Notes under the pieces: generated by a model
Told to the model about the DNA's origin: nothing
The model's input: the letters and a program-made list of their open reading frames with translations, nothing else
Databases searched by the model: none
Shown: in pieces, positions 34,376 to 42,902 of the stretch
How the letters are laid out: each line of letters starts with the position of its first letter
Position numbering within the stretch: position 1 is the first letter of the stretch
Assembly (NCBI RefSeq): GCF_900102465.1
Contig: NZ_FNBW01000003.1
Span: 248,001-312,000 of the forward strand
Reading direction: 5' to 3'
From: Thalassobaculum litoreum DSM 18839
Lineage (GTDB): Bacteria; Pseudomonadota; Alphaproteobacteria; Thalassobaculales; Thalassobaculaceae
Length of the DNA stretch: 64,000 nucleotides
Translations under genes and position numbers: made by a program

Positions 34376-35272
34376 ATGCTGTCGCGCGAACAGATCGACT
34401 TCTATAACGAGAACGGCTACCTGATGGTCGAGAACGCGGTCACCCCGGAGCAGCTCAAGGCGCTCCAGGAGACCACCTACCGGCTGATCGACGCGTCGCG
34501 GCCGGTCACTGAGACCGACGACGTCTACGATCTGGACGACGGCCATTCCCCGGACAATCCGCGCCTGACCCGCATCAAGCTGCCGCACAAGCAGGACCCG
34601 CTGTACTGGGACGTGCTGAAGAACTCGGCGATCACCGAGGTGCTGACCGACCTGCTCGGCCCGGACACGCTGATCCAGACCAGCAAGCTGAACACCAAGG
34701 CGCCCGGCGGCGGCCAGGCGGTGGAATGGCACCAGGACTGGGCCTTCTACCCGCACACCAACGACAGCGTGCTCGCCTTCGGCCTGATGCTGGAGGATGT
34801 GGACGAGAGCAACGGCCCGCTGAAGGTCATCCCCGGCAGCCACAAGGGACCGGTGCTGGCCCATACCAATGCCGATGGCGTGTTCTGCGGCGCGGTCGAT
34901 CCGTCCGACCCGGATTTCCATCTCGACAAGGCGGTGACCCTGACCGGCAAGGCCGGGTCGATGACCGTGCACCACGCCCGCACCCTGCACGGCTCGGCGC
35001 CGAACACCAGCGACCGCAACCGGCTGATCCTGTTCTACGAGTGCAACGCGGCCGATGCCTGGCCGATCCTCGGCGGCGGCTCCTACATCCACAGCCTCGG
35101 CCAGCGGAAATTCTATGCCGACCTGCAGGACCGGATCATCACCGGCGGGCTCACCATGACGCCGCGCATGGAGGCCCTGCCGATCCGGGTTCCGCTACCG
35201 CCGGCGCCGGAGAGCGGCTCGATCTTCAAGACCCAGAAGAGCGGTGGCGCCCGCAGCGCCTTCGCCGCCTAG
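34376..35272 (+). CDS. Phytanoyl-CoA dioxygenase (PhyH)-family Fe(II)/2-oxoglutarate oxygenase
   Basis: A 298-residue PhyH-family oxygenase. The iron ligands are H119 and D121 (EWHQDWAF) and the distal histidine H205 in ARTLHGSAPN, with the downstream RLILFYECNAADAWP strand supporting the jelly-roll fold. The family hydroxylates diverse small molecules (for example ectoine, phytanoyl-CoA, halogenated or sulfonated acids) with 2-oxoglutarate as co-substrate. It is preceded by AGGGAGG and is divergent from a LacI-type repressor with twin operators, so it is likely sugar- or sugar-acid-inducible. No obvious partner gene follows: the next gene converges. Confidence 0.92.
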   Translation: MLSREQIDFYNENGYLMVENAVTPEQLKALQETTYRLIDASRPVTETDDVYDLDDGHSPDNPRLTRIKLPHKQDPLYWDVLKNSAITEVLTDLLGPDTLIQTSKLNTKAPGGGQAVEWHQDWAFYPHTNDSVLAFGLMLEDVDESNGPLKVIPGSHKGPVLAHTNADGVFCGAVDPSDPDFHLDKAVTLTGKAGSMTVHHARTLHGSAPNTSDRNRLILFYECNAADAWPILGGGSYIHSLGQRKFYADLQDRIITGGLTMTPRMEALPIRVPLPPAPESGSIFKTQKSGGARSAFAA

Positions 35273-35381
35273 CGCGCGATCGGTTCGGCTCGGAACGATC
35301 TGAACCGTGAATCGCCCTCTAGCCCATTAAAGATGGAGCAAATTCACACGAGCAGAAGTTTCCATCTGATCGTAATTAGCT

Positions 35382-36551
35382 CTAAGCGCGGCCCTTCAGG
35401 CCGACGACCAGGACGGCACCGGCGGCGAAGGCAAGGCCGCCGGCCCCGAACACGGCGAGATACGACCCGGTGGCGTTGAACAGCGCCACCAGGGCGTAGC
35501 CGCCCACCAACTGTGCGGCCCCCACCGACAGCACCATCCAGCGCCACAACCCGAGCATGGAGCCCGGCCCCATCACCCGCTGCGCCTGGCTGGCGATGAT
35601 CGCGGTCAGGCCGGGCTGGGCGCCGACCAGCAGGCTGGAGAGCAGGATCGCCGGCGTGGCCGTCACCAGCACCGGCAGGACCGCGCCGAGGGCGAGGCTG
35701 AGATAGACCGCGATCAGGGAGGGGCGGAAGCCGATCCGGTCGCCGATCCGTCCCCAGACCAGCGTGCCGGCGATGGCCGCGGCACCGAACAGCACCCACT
35801 GCGCCCCGGCCGCGCCGGTGCTCCAGCCGAGCGCGCGGACCAGATAGTCGACCCAGTAGATCGAATGCGGCACCAGGCCGACGGCGAACAGCCCCTGGGC
35901 CAGGACGAGGCGCAGTCCGTCGCCGCGCGCCGATCCCAATGTCGCGGGTGGCGGCGGGATCGCCCTGGCGACCTCGGCGGCCGGTCCCGACCAGGCCCAC
36001 AGGGCGACGACCAGCGCCGCCATGCCGATCGCCGCCGTCCCGGTCCAGGCCCAGATCTCCCCGAGCGCCAGCAGCCAGGGCAGGCCGGCCGCCGCCAGCA
36101 GAATGCCCGCGCCGACGCCGGTATAGGCCGTCGCCGTGGCGATGCCGGTCCGGCCGGTCGGCGCGGTGGCGGTGACGCTGGAGATGCCGAGGATCATGAT
36201 CACCGCCACGGCGATGCCGATCAGTCCGCGCCAGAAGGCCAGCCACAGGAACCCGCCCGGCACGATGCTGGCGAGCAGGCAGAGCACCGACAGGCAGATC
36301 GCCGCCCGCAGCCAGACCACCCGGTCGGCCCGGCGCAGCAGCCAGGGCACGGCGAGGCCGCCGAGCAGGTAGCCGCCGAGATTGATCGCCCCGACATAGC
36401 CGGCCTGCGCCTCGCTCAGACTGCCCGACTCGATCAGGGCGGGGACCATCGGCGTGTAGGAGAATCGTCCCAGCCCCATGCCGATCAGCAGGCCGCATTG
36501 GGCGCCGATGGCGACGCGCAGCCAGGGCGGGAGTGTCGAAGGCGGGATCAT
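35382..36551 (-). CDS. YbfB/YjiJ-family MFS transporter
   Basis: A 389-residue, 12-helix MFS protein. The first helix and following segment, IGMGLGRFSYTPMVPALIES, then GYVGAINLGGYLLGGL, are characteristic of the YbfB/YjiJ family. A hydrophilic middle loop (ARAIPPPPATLGSARGDGLR) separates the halves. No natural substrate is firmly known for this family; arabinose-efflux-like labels are often copied without evidence. It converges with the PhyH gene and is divergent from a DMT transporter gene. Confidence 0.85.
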   Translation of the reverse strand: MIPPSTLPPWLRVAIGAQCGLLIGMGLGRFSYTPMVPALIESGSLSEAQAGYVGAINLGGYLLGGLAVPWLLRRADRVVWLRAAICLSVLCLLASIVPGGFLWLAFWRGLIGIAVAVIMILGISSVTATAPTGRTGIATATAYTGVGAGILLAAAGLPWLLALGEIWAWTGTAAIGMAALVVALWAWSGPAAEVARAIPPPPATLGSARGDGLRLVLAQGLFAVGLVPHSIYWVDYLVRALGWSTGAAGAQWVLFGAAAIAGTLVWGRIGDRIGFRPSLIAVYLSLALGAVLPVLVTATPAILLSSLLVGAQPGLTAIIASQAQRVMGPGSMLGLWRWMVLSVGAAQLVGGYALVALFNATGSYLAVFGAGGLAFAAGAVLVVGLKGRA

Positions 36552-36670
36552 GGCGTGACGGTAGACGGGCCGGTCCCGGCGGAAAAGCCGTATGGTTCGG
36601 GCGCCGCCGAAGCATCCCGAACTCGGCAGCGCCTAGCCTGGGTCATCGCAACCGGTTTTAAGAGTCCGAC

Positions 36671-37555
36671 ATGACACCGCGGACAGCCCCTCCCGCCCTG
36701 GAACTCGCTCTGCTGGCCTGCCTGGCGCTGCTGTGGGGCGGATCCTATCCGCTGCTCAAGGTCGCGGTGGCGGAGATCCCGCCGGTGACGCTGATCGCGG
36801 TCCGGGTGACGGTGGCGGCCGCTCTGCTCATGGCCATCGCCGCCGCCCAGGGCGAGTGCCTGCCGCGGGGACGCACGATCTGGGGCCGGCTGTTTCTGCA
36901 GGCCTTCCTCAACAGCTATGGCGCCTGGACCCTGCTGGCCTGGGGACAGCGGCAGATCGAGAGCGCGCTGGGGGCGGTGCTGAACTCGACCTCGCCGCTC
37001 TTCGTGTTCCTGTTCACGGTTCTGGTCACCCGGCACGAGGCGACCGGCGGGCTGCGGCTGGTCGGCGCCTGCCTCGGCCTCGGCGGGGTGGTGCTGATCG
37101 TCGGCACCGATGCGCTCAACGGCCTCGGCGGCCAGGTCGCCGCACAGATCGCCGTCCTGGTGAGTGCCGGGCTCTATGCCGCTGCCGCCTTGCATGGCCG
37201 GCGCTTCGCGCATCTGCCGCCGGTGGTGACGGCGGCAGGCACCATGCTCTGCGCCTCGGCCGTGCTCCTCCCCGCGAGCCTGGTACTGGATCGGCCGTGG
37301 ACCCTGACCCCGTCCATGACCGCACTCGTGGCCGCGCTGGTGCTGGGCGTGGCGTGTACCGGCCTCGCCCTGCTGCTGTATTTCCGCCTGGTGCGCACCC
37401 TCGGTTCCCTCGGCGTGGCGAGCCAGAGCTATCTGCGGGCGGGGGTCGGCGTTCTGCTCGGCGTGCTGGTGCTGGGCGAGACCCTGACCCCGACCGTTAT
37501 CGCCGGCGTGGTGGCCGCCATCGCAGGTGTGGTGGCGATCAACTGGCGGCGGTAG
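36671..37555 (+). CDS. DMT/EamA-family transporter
   Basis: A 294-residue inner-membrane protein with ten predicted helices in two EamA repeats (first repeat ends near GVVLIVGTDALNG, second near IAGVVAINWRR). Typical family spots are visible: LLWGGSYPLLKVAV at the first helix, SALGAVLNSTSPLF in helix 4 and SYLRAGVGVLLGVLVLGE near the C-terminus. The family exports amino acids and other metabolites such as cysteine or threonine derivatives; the substrate is not predictable. It is divergent from the YbfB-like transporter and upstream of an MBL-fold hydrolase gene about 100 bases away. Confidence 0.88.
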   Translation: MTPRTAPPALELALLACLALLWGGSYPLLKVAVAEIPPVTLIAVRVTVAAALLMAIAAAQGECLPRGRTIWGRLFLQAFLNSYGAWTLLAWGQRQIESALGAVLNSTSPLFVFLFTVLVTRHEATGGLRLVGACLGLGGVVLIVGTDALNGLGGQVAAQIAVLVSAGLYAAAALHGRRFAHLPPVVTAAGTMLCASAVLLPASLVLDRPWTLTPSMTALVAALVLGVACTGLALLLYFRLVRTLGSLGVASQSYLRAGVGVLLGVLVLGETLTPTVIAGVVAAIAGVVAINWRR

Positions 37556-37656
37556 GTCGCAGGCCTTACCGCAACGCTCGATTCCGCCGATCCGGAGGCC
37601 CATATTGTAAGGAGGCGCGGTAAACGCGCGCGGCGAGAATTTCCGGGAGGAGTGTC

Positions 37657-38550
37657 ATGCCCACCTATCCGGTCGATCTGTCGGTGCATCCCGACGTCAC
37701 CAGCTTCTTCGATCCCGACACCAACACCATCAGCCATGTGGCCGTCGATCCGTCGACCCGGGCCTGTGCGGTCTACGACTCGGTGCTGGACATCGACTAT
37801 GCCGCCGGCCGGCTGTCACATGCCCATGCGGACACCCTGATCGCCTTCATCCGCGAGCAGCGGCTCACGCTGGAATGGCTGATCGAGACCCATGTCCATG
37901 CCGATCACCTGTCGGCGGCGCCCTATATCCAGGAGACGCTGGGCGGCAAGATCGGCATCGGCGCCAAGATCGTCGAGGTGCAGGAGACCTTCGGCAAGGT
38001 GTTCAACGAGGGCACCGCCTTCCAGCGCGACGGCAGCCAGTTCGACCGGCTGTTCGAGGACGGCGACACCTATACCGTCGGCTCGATGACCGGTTTCGCC
38101 ATGCACACGCCCGGGCACACCCCGGCCTGCATGACCCATGTGCTGGGCGACGCCGCCTTTGTCGGCGACACCCTGTTCATGCCCGACGGGGGGACGGCAC
38201 GGGCCGACTTCCCGGGCGGCGATGCGGGCGAGCTCTACGACTCGATCCAGAAGGTGCTCGCCCTGCCCGAGAAGATGCGGCTGTTCATGTGCCACGACTA
38301 TGGCCCCAACGGCCGCGACATCCGCTGGGAGACCACGGTGGCCGAGGAGAAGGCCCGCAACATCCATGTGGGCAGCGAAGCGCAGGGCCGGGACAAGGCC
38401 GGTTTCGTGAAGCTGCGCACCGAGCGGGACCGCACCCTGTCGATGCCGCGGCTGATCATCCCGTCGATCCAGGTGAACATGCGCGGGGGCCACATGCCGA
38501 CCGGTGAAGACGGGCGGCCGGTGCTGAAGGTGCCGATCAACACGTTGTGA
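37657..38550 (+). CDS. MBL-fold metallohydrolase, persulfide dioxygenase/Blh-like
   Basis: A 297-residue metallo-beta-lactamase-fold protein. The metal motif is THVHADHLSAAPYIQ (HxHxDH), followed by the H of HTPGHTPACM, the bridging D of FVGDTLFMPDGGTARADF, and the last H of FMCHDYGPNG. The GDTLFMPDGGTARADFPGG block and the HDY ending are characteristic of the Blh/ETHE1-like branch, whose members oxidise glutathione persulfide with a single iron. A GGGAGGAG site lies before the ATG. No sulfide-quinone reductase or rhodanese genes are near, so a sulfur role is family-based inference only. Confidence 0.88.
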   Translation: MPTYPVDLSVHPDVTSFFDPDTNTISHVAVDPSTRACAVYDSVLDIDYAAGRLSHAHADTLIAFIREQRLTLEWLIETHVHADHLSAAPYIQETLGGKIGIGAKIVEVQETFGKVFNEGTAFQRDGSQFDRLFEDGDTYTVGSMTGFAMHTPGHTPACMTHVLGDAAFVGDTLFMPDGGTARADFPGGDAGELYDSIQKVLALPEKMRLFMCHDYGPNGRDIRWETTVAEEKARNIHVGSEAQGRDKAGFVKLRTERDRTLSMPRLIIPSIQVNMRGGHMPTGEDGRPVLKVPINTL

Positions 38551-38579
38551 TTCTATGGGCGCAATATAGCGCTATGGTT

Positions 38580-38612
38580 GTAAACGAATTGTTTACCTGT
38601 GGGCGCTATACT
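38580..38612 (+). promoter_or_regulatory. Operator-like palindrome and -10 element before the GGDEF gene
   Basis: GTAAAC-GAATT-GTTTAC (38580-38596) is a perfect 6-base inverted repeat with a 5-base centre. A good -10 hexamer TATACT follows at 38607-38612, but the -35 is not clear at normal spacing. Nearby GGGCGC-ATA segments are repeated. The area is the only A+T-rich stretch between the MBL and GGDEF genes. Confidence 0.45.
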
Positions 38613-38645
38613 GTATGCATACCCACGTTATTTCGTCGTTGAATC

Positions 38646-39221
38646 ATGGTTGCTGAGATGAACAGTCAGGCGTTGCTGGCCCTTGGTGAGGAGAAGTGGG
38701 TCGACGTGCCGGACGACATCGAGGATCCGGTTTCCGGACTGATCGGCCGGCGCGGCTTCGAAGACCGGGCCCGGCGTCGCCTGGGCATGCAGCTGCATGC
38801 CGCATCGGCCCTCACCCTGGTTGAGATCGACCACATCGACACCGTCCGCGCCCGCTACGGTCCCGACTGCGCCGATATGATCGTGCGCGGCGTGGGGCAG
38901 TGTCTGCTGAACGAGGTCCGCGGCCACGACGTGGTCGGGCGGATCGACGCCAGTTCCTTCGCCATTCTGCATACGGATATCGATCTCGCCGCCGTCCGTG
39001 CGGTAGGGCAGCGCCTGCGTGTCGCGGTGCAGTCGATGCGGTTCTATGCCGAGGACGGAACCGCGATCCCGGTGACCGTGAGCATCGGCATCGACGGCAT
39101 GACCCGCAGCGCCCGGGCACAGACGCCGGATCTGCAGAACATGCTCGCCCGCGCCGTCGACCGGGTGGAGGCGGCACGGGCCGCCGGCTGCAACCGCGTG
39201 GTCGCGCCGGATCTGCTCTGA
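38646..39221 (+). CDS. GGDEF-domain protein with degenerate active site
   Basis: A 191-residue protein whose residues 35-185 form a GGDEF (diguanylate cyclase) domain: LIGRRGFEDRARRRL, then the metal-side strand ALTLVEIDHIDTVRARYG, and the later VTVSIGIDGM strand. At the signature loop, R-x-GGDEF is replaced by RIDASSFAI, so the catalytic and GTP-binding residues are lost, and no RxxD inhibitory site is seen. It is probably not a cyclase but may bind nucleotide or act as a protein-interaction module. It carries no sensor domain. A PilZ c-di-GMP-binding protein is encoded 6 kb away. Confidence 0.85.
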   Translation: MVAEMNSQALLALGEEKWVDVPDDIEDPVSGLIGRRGFEDRARRRLGMQLHAASALTLVEIDHIDTVRARYGPDCADMIVRGVGQCLLNEVRGHDVVGRIDASSFAILHTDIDLAAVRAVGQRLRVAVQSMRFYAEDGTAIPVTVSIGIDGMTRSARAQTPDLQNMLARAVDRVEAARAAGCNRVVAPDLL

Positions 39222-39292
39222 TTTCCGTCACGACCGACGGATTGGCAGGCATCTTGCGTTAGGGCCAGGGACACAGTCCTGCGGGAGGTCCC

Positions 39293-39994
39293 ATGGCCGA
39301 TCCAATCATCACCGTTACCGTCACCACCGACCAGCTCACCGGCTCGCTCGGTGCGGATACCCTGTTCGGCGGGTCCGACGACGAGATCCTGTACGGCTTC
39401 GATGGACGCGACATCCTCGACGCGCTGGGCGGCGACGACGTGGTCTACGGCAATGCAGGGCGCGACAGCCTGACCGGCGGCGCCGGCGAGGACACCCTGT
39501 ATGGCGGCCAGGACGACGACGCCATCTGGGGCGGCGAGGACGACGACGTGATCCACGGTGGCCGCAACGGCGAGGCCGGGGCCGAGATCGTCGACGGCGC
39601 GCTGGTCTATCTCACCGGCGAGGACACGCTGGACGGCGGTGCCGGGGACGACATCGTCTACGGCAACCAGGGCGACGACCTGCTGCGCGGCGGCTCGGGC
39701 GACGACACCCTGTATGGCGGGCAGGACCGGGACAGACTGTCGGGCGGGGAGGGCGACGATGTGCTGGTCGGCGGCGCCGGGTCCGACGTCTTCGTCTACG
39801 GCGCGGCGGACGAGGACCGAGACACCATCGAGGGCTTCGCGGTGGGCGAGGACCAGCTTCTCGTGCAGAGCGGGACCGAGGTCACGACACGGCTCGATTT
39901 CGGCGATTACTCGGTGATCCGGCTGTCGAGCGGGACGCGGATCGAGCTGATCGGCGTGGACGATCCCGACGCGGTGGCCGTCGCCTATTTCTGA
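39293..39994 (+). CDS. RTX calcium-binding repeat protein (hemolysin-type)
   Basis: A 233-residue protein made largely of nonapeptide RTX repeats (GGxGxDxLx), in two blocks: about residues 20-100 (LFGGSDDEILYGFDGRDILD...) and 118-165 (LDGGAGDDIVYGNQGDDLL...). These bind Ca2+ in a parallel beta-roll and usually mark type I secreted proteins. The C-terminal 60 residues (DTIEGFAVGEDQLLVQSG, then a hydrophobic ending) resemble a secretion tail. No N-terminal catalytic domain or signal peptide is present, so it is a repeat-only protein with unknown job. Its last ten bases overlap the convergent hemH gene. No type I secretion genes are adjacent. Confidence 0.88.
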   Translation: MADPIITVTVTTDQLTGSLGADTLFGGSDDEILYGFDGRDILDALGGDDVVYGNAGRDSLTGGAGEDTLYGGQDDDAIWGGEDDDVIHGGRNGEAGAEIVDGALVYLTGEDTLDGGAGDDIVYGNQGDDLLRGGSGDDTLYGGQDRDRLSGGEGDDVLVGGAGSDVFVYGAADEDRDTIEGFAVGEDQLLVQSGTEVTTRLDFGDYSVIRLSSGTRIELIGVDDPDAVAVAYF

Positions 39995-41049
39995 GCCTTG
40001 GCCCACCAGCCGCCGAGCTCGCGGGTGACCAGCGCCTCCAGCATGTCGATGGCGGCGTCGCTGTCGTTGACGCAGGGAATGGCCGAGAAGTGGGTGCCGC
40101 CCGCCTCCTCGAAGGTCTCGCGCCCCTGCATGGCGATCTCCTCCAGCGTTTCCACGCAATCGGCGACGAAGCCGGGCATGACCACAGCGAGCCGCTTCAC
40201 GCCCTCCTTCTCGGCCAGGGCGGTGATGGTCTCGTCCGTGTAGGGCTGCAGCCATTCCTCGCGGCCGAACCGCGACTGGAAGGTGAGGCGGAAGGCGCTC
40301 TCGCTCAGGCCCAGGCGTTCGCGCAGCAGCCGGGCGGTCTTGGCGCAGTGGCAGTGATACGGATCGCCCGCCAGCAGGTAGCGCTTCGGCAGACCGTGGA
40401 AGGAGGCCAGGATCACCTCCGGCTCCCAGTCCAAAGTGGACAGGTGGTGCTCGATCCCCTGCGCCACCGCCTCGATATAGGCCGGGTCGTCATGGAAGGC
40501 CGGCTGTGTCCGGATCGCCGGCTGCCAGCGTAGCTTCAGCAGCTCGCGCGCCACCTCGTCGACCACGGTGCCGGTGGTGGAGGCGGAATACTGTGGATAG
40601 AGCGGCACGATCAGGATGCGGTCGCAGCCCTGCTCCTGCAGCGCCCGCATGCGCTCGCCCACCGACGGGGTGCCGTAGCGCATGCCCCAGTCGACCACCA
40701 GCGTCTCGCCCGTGGGATCCAGCCGCTCGGCCAGCCGGGCCGCCTCCTCGCGGGTGTAGTGGCGCAGCGGCGACTCGTTGCTCTCGGTCATCCAGATCGC
40801 GCGATAGGCCTCCGCCGTCTTCGGCGGGCGGGTGCGTAGGATGATGCCGTGCAGGATCGCCTTCCACAGGATCGGGTTGAGCTCGATCACCCGACGGTCG
40901 GACAGGAACTGGGCCAGATAGCGCCGCACGTCCGGGACGTCGGTGGAATCCGGCGTGCCGAGATTGACCAGCAGGACGCCCACGCGACCCAGCGTGACGA
41001 CGGGGTGGTCGGCGACCCCGGGGATGGAGGAGGTGATGCGCGGGCTCAT
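39985..41049 (-). CDS. hemH: Ferrochelatase
   Basis: A 354-residue enzyme inserting Fe2+ into protoporphyrin IX in the last step of heme synthesis. Recognisable parts are VGVLLVNLGTPDSTDVPDV, the RTPPKTAEAYRAIWM region, VPLYPQYSASTTGTV, the active-site histidine in LASFHGLPKRYLLAGDPYHC and the catalytic glutamate in VVMPGFVADCVETLEEIAM. Length is typical of alphaproteobacterial ferrochelatases, which are soluble or membrane-associated. The HCHCAKT segment offers extra Cys/His, possibly for an iron-sulfur cluster or iron handling, though I cannot assign it. It overlaps the RTX gene at their 3' ends. Confidence 0.96.
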   Translation of the reverse strand: MSPRITSSIPGVADHPVVTLGRVGVLLVNLGTPDSTDVPDVRRYLAQFLSDRRVIELNPILWKAILHGIILRTRPPKTAEAYRAIWMTESNESPLRHYTREEAARLAERLDPTGETLVVDWGMRYGTPSVGERMRALQEQGCDRILIVPLYPQYSASTTGTVVDEVARELLKLRWQPAIRTQPAFHDDPAYIEAVAQGIEHHLSTLDWEPEVILASFHGLPKRYLLAGDPYHCHCAKTARLLRERLGLSESAFRLTFQSRFGREEWLQPYTDETITALAEKEGVKRLAVVMPGFVADCVETLEEIAMQGRETFEEAGGTHFSAIPCVNDSDAAIDMLEALVTRELGGWWAKAQK

Positions 41050-41190
41050 TCTTCTTTTTCCCGAGTGCGACTTCGGTTGCGGCCCGGCCTGCGGGTGTGG
41101 TCCGGCCTGCGAACGTCCTTGCGAAATGGCATGGATCGGGCTCCGGGCAAGGCCTTGCCGGCTATGGATGCCATCGGGCGTGCCAATCGA

Positions 41191-42216
41191 TCACGGCGCC
41201 GCCAGGAAGACCAGCAGGACGTACCGCGTCCCGCTCTCCACCGCCACCGCCTCGTGCATCAACGAGCAGGAAAAGGCGAGCCCGCCGCCCGGCGGCGCAC
41301 GCCACTGGTCGTCGCTGTATTCCGGAAAGATCAGCCCGCCCCCCGTGTAGTCGTCGTTCAGTTCGATGCTGATGGCGATCCGCCGGTCCGCCGTCTGCGG
41401 CAGGGTGTTGTCCCGGTGGGCCACGAAGAAATCGCCGCGCTCGGCCGTGTAGCTGGCGACGTAGAACGCCTCGGTGCGCAGGTGGGTGACCCACCAGGCC
41501 TTGTACAACTCCGGCATCAGCCGCTTGCCGATCGCTCTGGAGACGGCGGCGTAGAGCGGCCCCTTGCGGTCGAGGGTGAGGTCTCGGCGCCGCTTGAAAT
41601 CCGGCGCGACGCGGGAGGCGTCCTTGCCGTCCACCGTCACGCTGACGGTGCCCTCCTCGTTATGGAGGTGGAAGGCCTCCAGCAGGTCGTCGCGCAGACC
41701 CGGGTCGATGATGTTCGGCAGGACCAGCACCGGCGCGGTCGATCGCCGCATCGCCGGCTCCGGGCGCTTCAGCGGGGCGAGGGCCACTTCGAGGCGGACC
41801 TTCAGATAGTCGTCGACGAAGAAGGCGGCGACGCCGCGCTGGTCCTGGTCGGCGACGATCACGGCGGTCAGATCGTCCCGGTTGGTGAACAGCGCCCGCC
41901 GCCGCGCGCCGTCGGTGTCCGTCAGGACGGCCTTCGGCTGTGCTGCGTCGTCCGGGATCGCGACATCGCCGAGGACAACGACATTGGTCTCCGGCATGAC
42001 CGCACAGGCGGTGTCGATCACCGACTGCACCAGTTCGGCCGTCGGATTGGCCAGGATCACCACCGGGCCCCGGGTCACGTCGCGATAGAGCTCGAAGCGG
42101 CCGCCCTCGCGGGTCCGTTCCACGAAGTTCGGCAGGCGCTGTCCCCAGAAAAGCGGCGGATCCGGTCTTGTCTTCTTCTGCTCGGCCATTGCGGGTTCAT
42201 GATCGGTCGTAGACAT
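41191..42216 (-). CDS. 2OG-Fe(II) oxygenase with N-terminal thioredoxin-like domain
   Basis: A 341-residue protein in two parts. The C-terminal 170 residues form a prolyl 4-hydroxylase-like Fe(II)/2-oxoglutarate oxygenase: metal ligands H and D in VAHRDNTLPQ, distal H in CSLMHEAVAV, and the 2OG-binding R in GTRYVLLVFL. The N-terminal 150 residues (LPNFVERTREGGRFELYRDV through AAFFVDDYLKVRLEV) resemble a peroxiredoxin/thioredoxin-like fold without the catalytic cysteine pair. The same two-domain layout occurs in uncharacterised bacterial hydroxylases; the target might be a protein residue. The start at 42216 is the ATG before MSTTDHEPAM; MAEQ at 42189 is possible. It is divergent from the GGCT-like gene. 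Confidence 0.85.
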   Translation of the reverse strand: MSTTDHEPAMAEQKKTRPDPPLFWGQRLPNFVERTREGGRFELYRDVTRGPVVILANPTAELVQSVIDTACAVMPETNVVVLGDVAIPDDAAQPKAVLTDTDGARRRALFTNRDDLTAVIVADQDQRGVAAFFVDDYLKVRLEVALAPLKRPEPAMRRSTAPVLVLPNIIDPGLRDDLLEAFHLHNEEGTVSVTVDGKDASRVAPDFKRRRDLTLDRKGPLYAAVSRAIGKRLMPELYKAWWVTHLRTEAFYVASYTAERGDFFVAHRDNTLPQTADRRIAISIELNDDYTGGGLIFPEYSDDQWRAPPGGGLAFSCSLMHEAVAVESGTRYVLLVFLAAP

Positions 42217-42327
42217 GGCCCCAAACTGCCGTCTCTTGTCATTGCCGTCTACAGCACGATCGTCTATCGGTGCGCCGAAGCCTTGGACAGCATGCCCGGT
42301 TCGGGCGCCGACGGAACGGGACGGGCG

Positions 42328-42870
42328 ATGTCGACGCGGTATTTCTTCTTCGGGACCCTGATGGATCGGGATGTGCTGGAGCTGGTTCTGGCACGGCCGG
42401 TTTCCGACGACCGCTTCGAGCCGGCGACCCTGGACGGCTATCGCCGGGTGCGGGTGTGGAAGGACAGCTTCCCGATGCTGATCGCCGATCCGCAGAGCGC
42501 GGTGGACGGCATCGTCTACCAGACCCGCAACGCCGACGAGGACGCCCGGGTCCTGTTCTTCGAGGATTTCGACTACGGCCTGCTGCCCTGCCGCCCCCGG
42601 ACCGCCGACGGAGAGGTCGACGCCATGTTCTGCGGGATCGACACCAGCGTGGCGCCGTCGGACGAGGTCTGGACTCTGGAGGCCTGGGCGCGGCGCCACA
42701 AGGCGGGCTTCCTCAGGCTTTCGGAGATCTACATGAACTGCTTCGGCCGGATGACGACCGAGGAGGCCGAGCCGATCTGGGAGAAGGGACGCCGCGAGCT
42801 GATGGCGCAGGGGCTGATTCAGCTGCCGCCCGAGCGAATCTCCGATGACCGGGGCAACGGCGCCGGATAG
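42328..42870 (+). CDS. Gamma-glutamylcyclotransferase-like protein (AIG2/GGCT fold)
   Basis: A 180-residue GGCT-fold protein. It opens with the strand YFFFGTLMDRDVLELVL, matching the YxGSL-type substrate loop (here FFGTL), and carries the catalytic acid in LFFEDFDYGLLP, followed by a C-terminal helical extension (RLSEIYMNCFGRMTTEEAEP). Such enzymes cyclise gamma-glutamyl compounds to 5-oxoproline or modify gamma-glutamylamines. The frame is open far upstream in this GC-rich DNA; the fold begins at the ATG at 42328. An allA gene follows 32 bases later. Confidence 0.85.
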   Translation: MSTRYFFFGTLMDRDVLELVLARPVSDDRFEPATLDGYRRVRVWKDSFPMLIADPQSAVDGIVYQTRNADEDARVLFFEDFDYGLLPCRPRTADGEVDAMFCGIDTSVAPSDEVWTLEAWARRHKAGFLRLSEIYMNCFGRMTTEEAEPIWEKGRRELMAQGLIQLPPERISDDRGNGAG

Positions 42871-42902
42871 GCTCGCGCCGTTCGCATCCGCCGAGGATTC
42901 CG

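Noticed and set aside
34273-34377. Upstream extension of the LacI regulator to 34377
   Set aside because: It would cover both operators and overlap the divergent PhyH ribosome site; a good ribosome site supports 34272.
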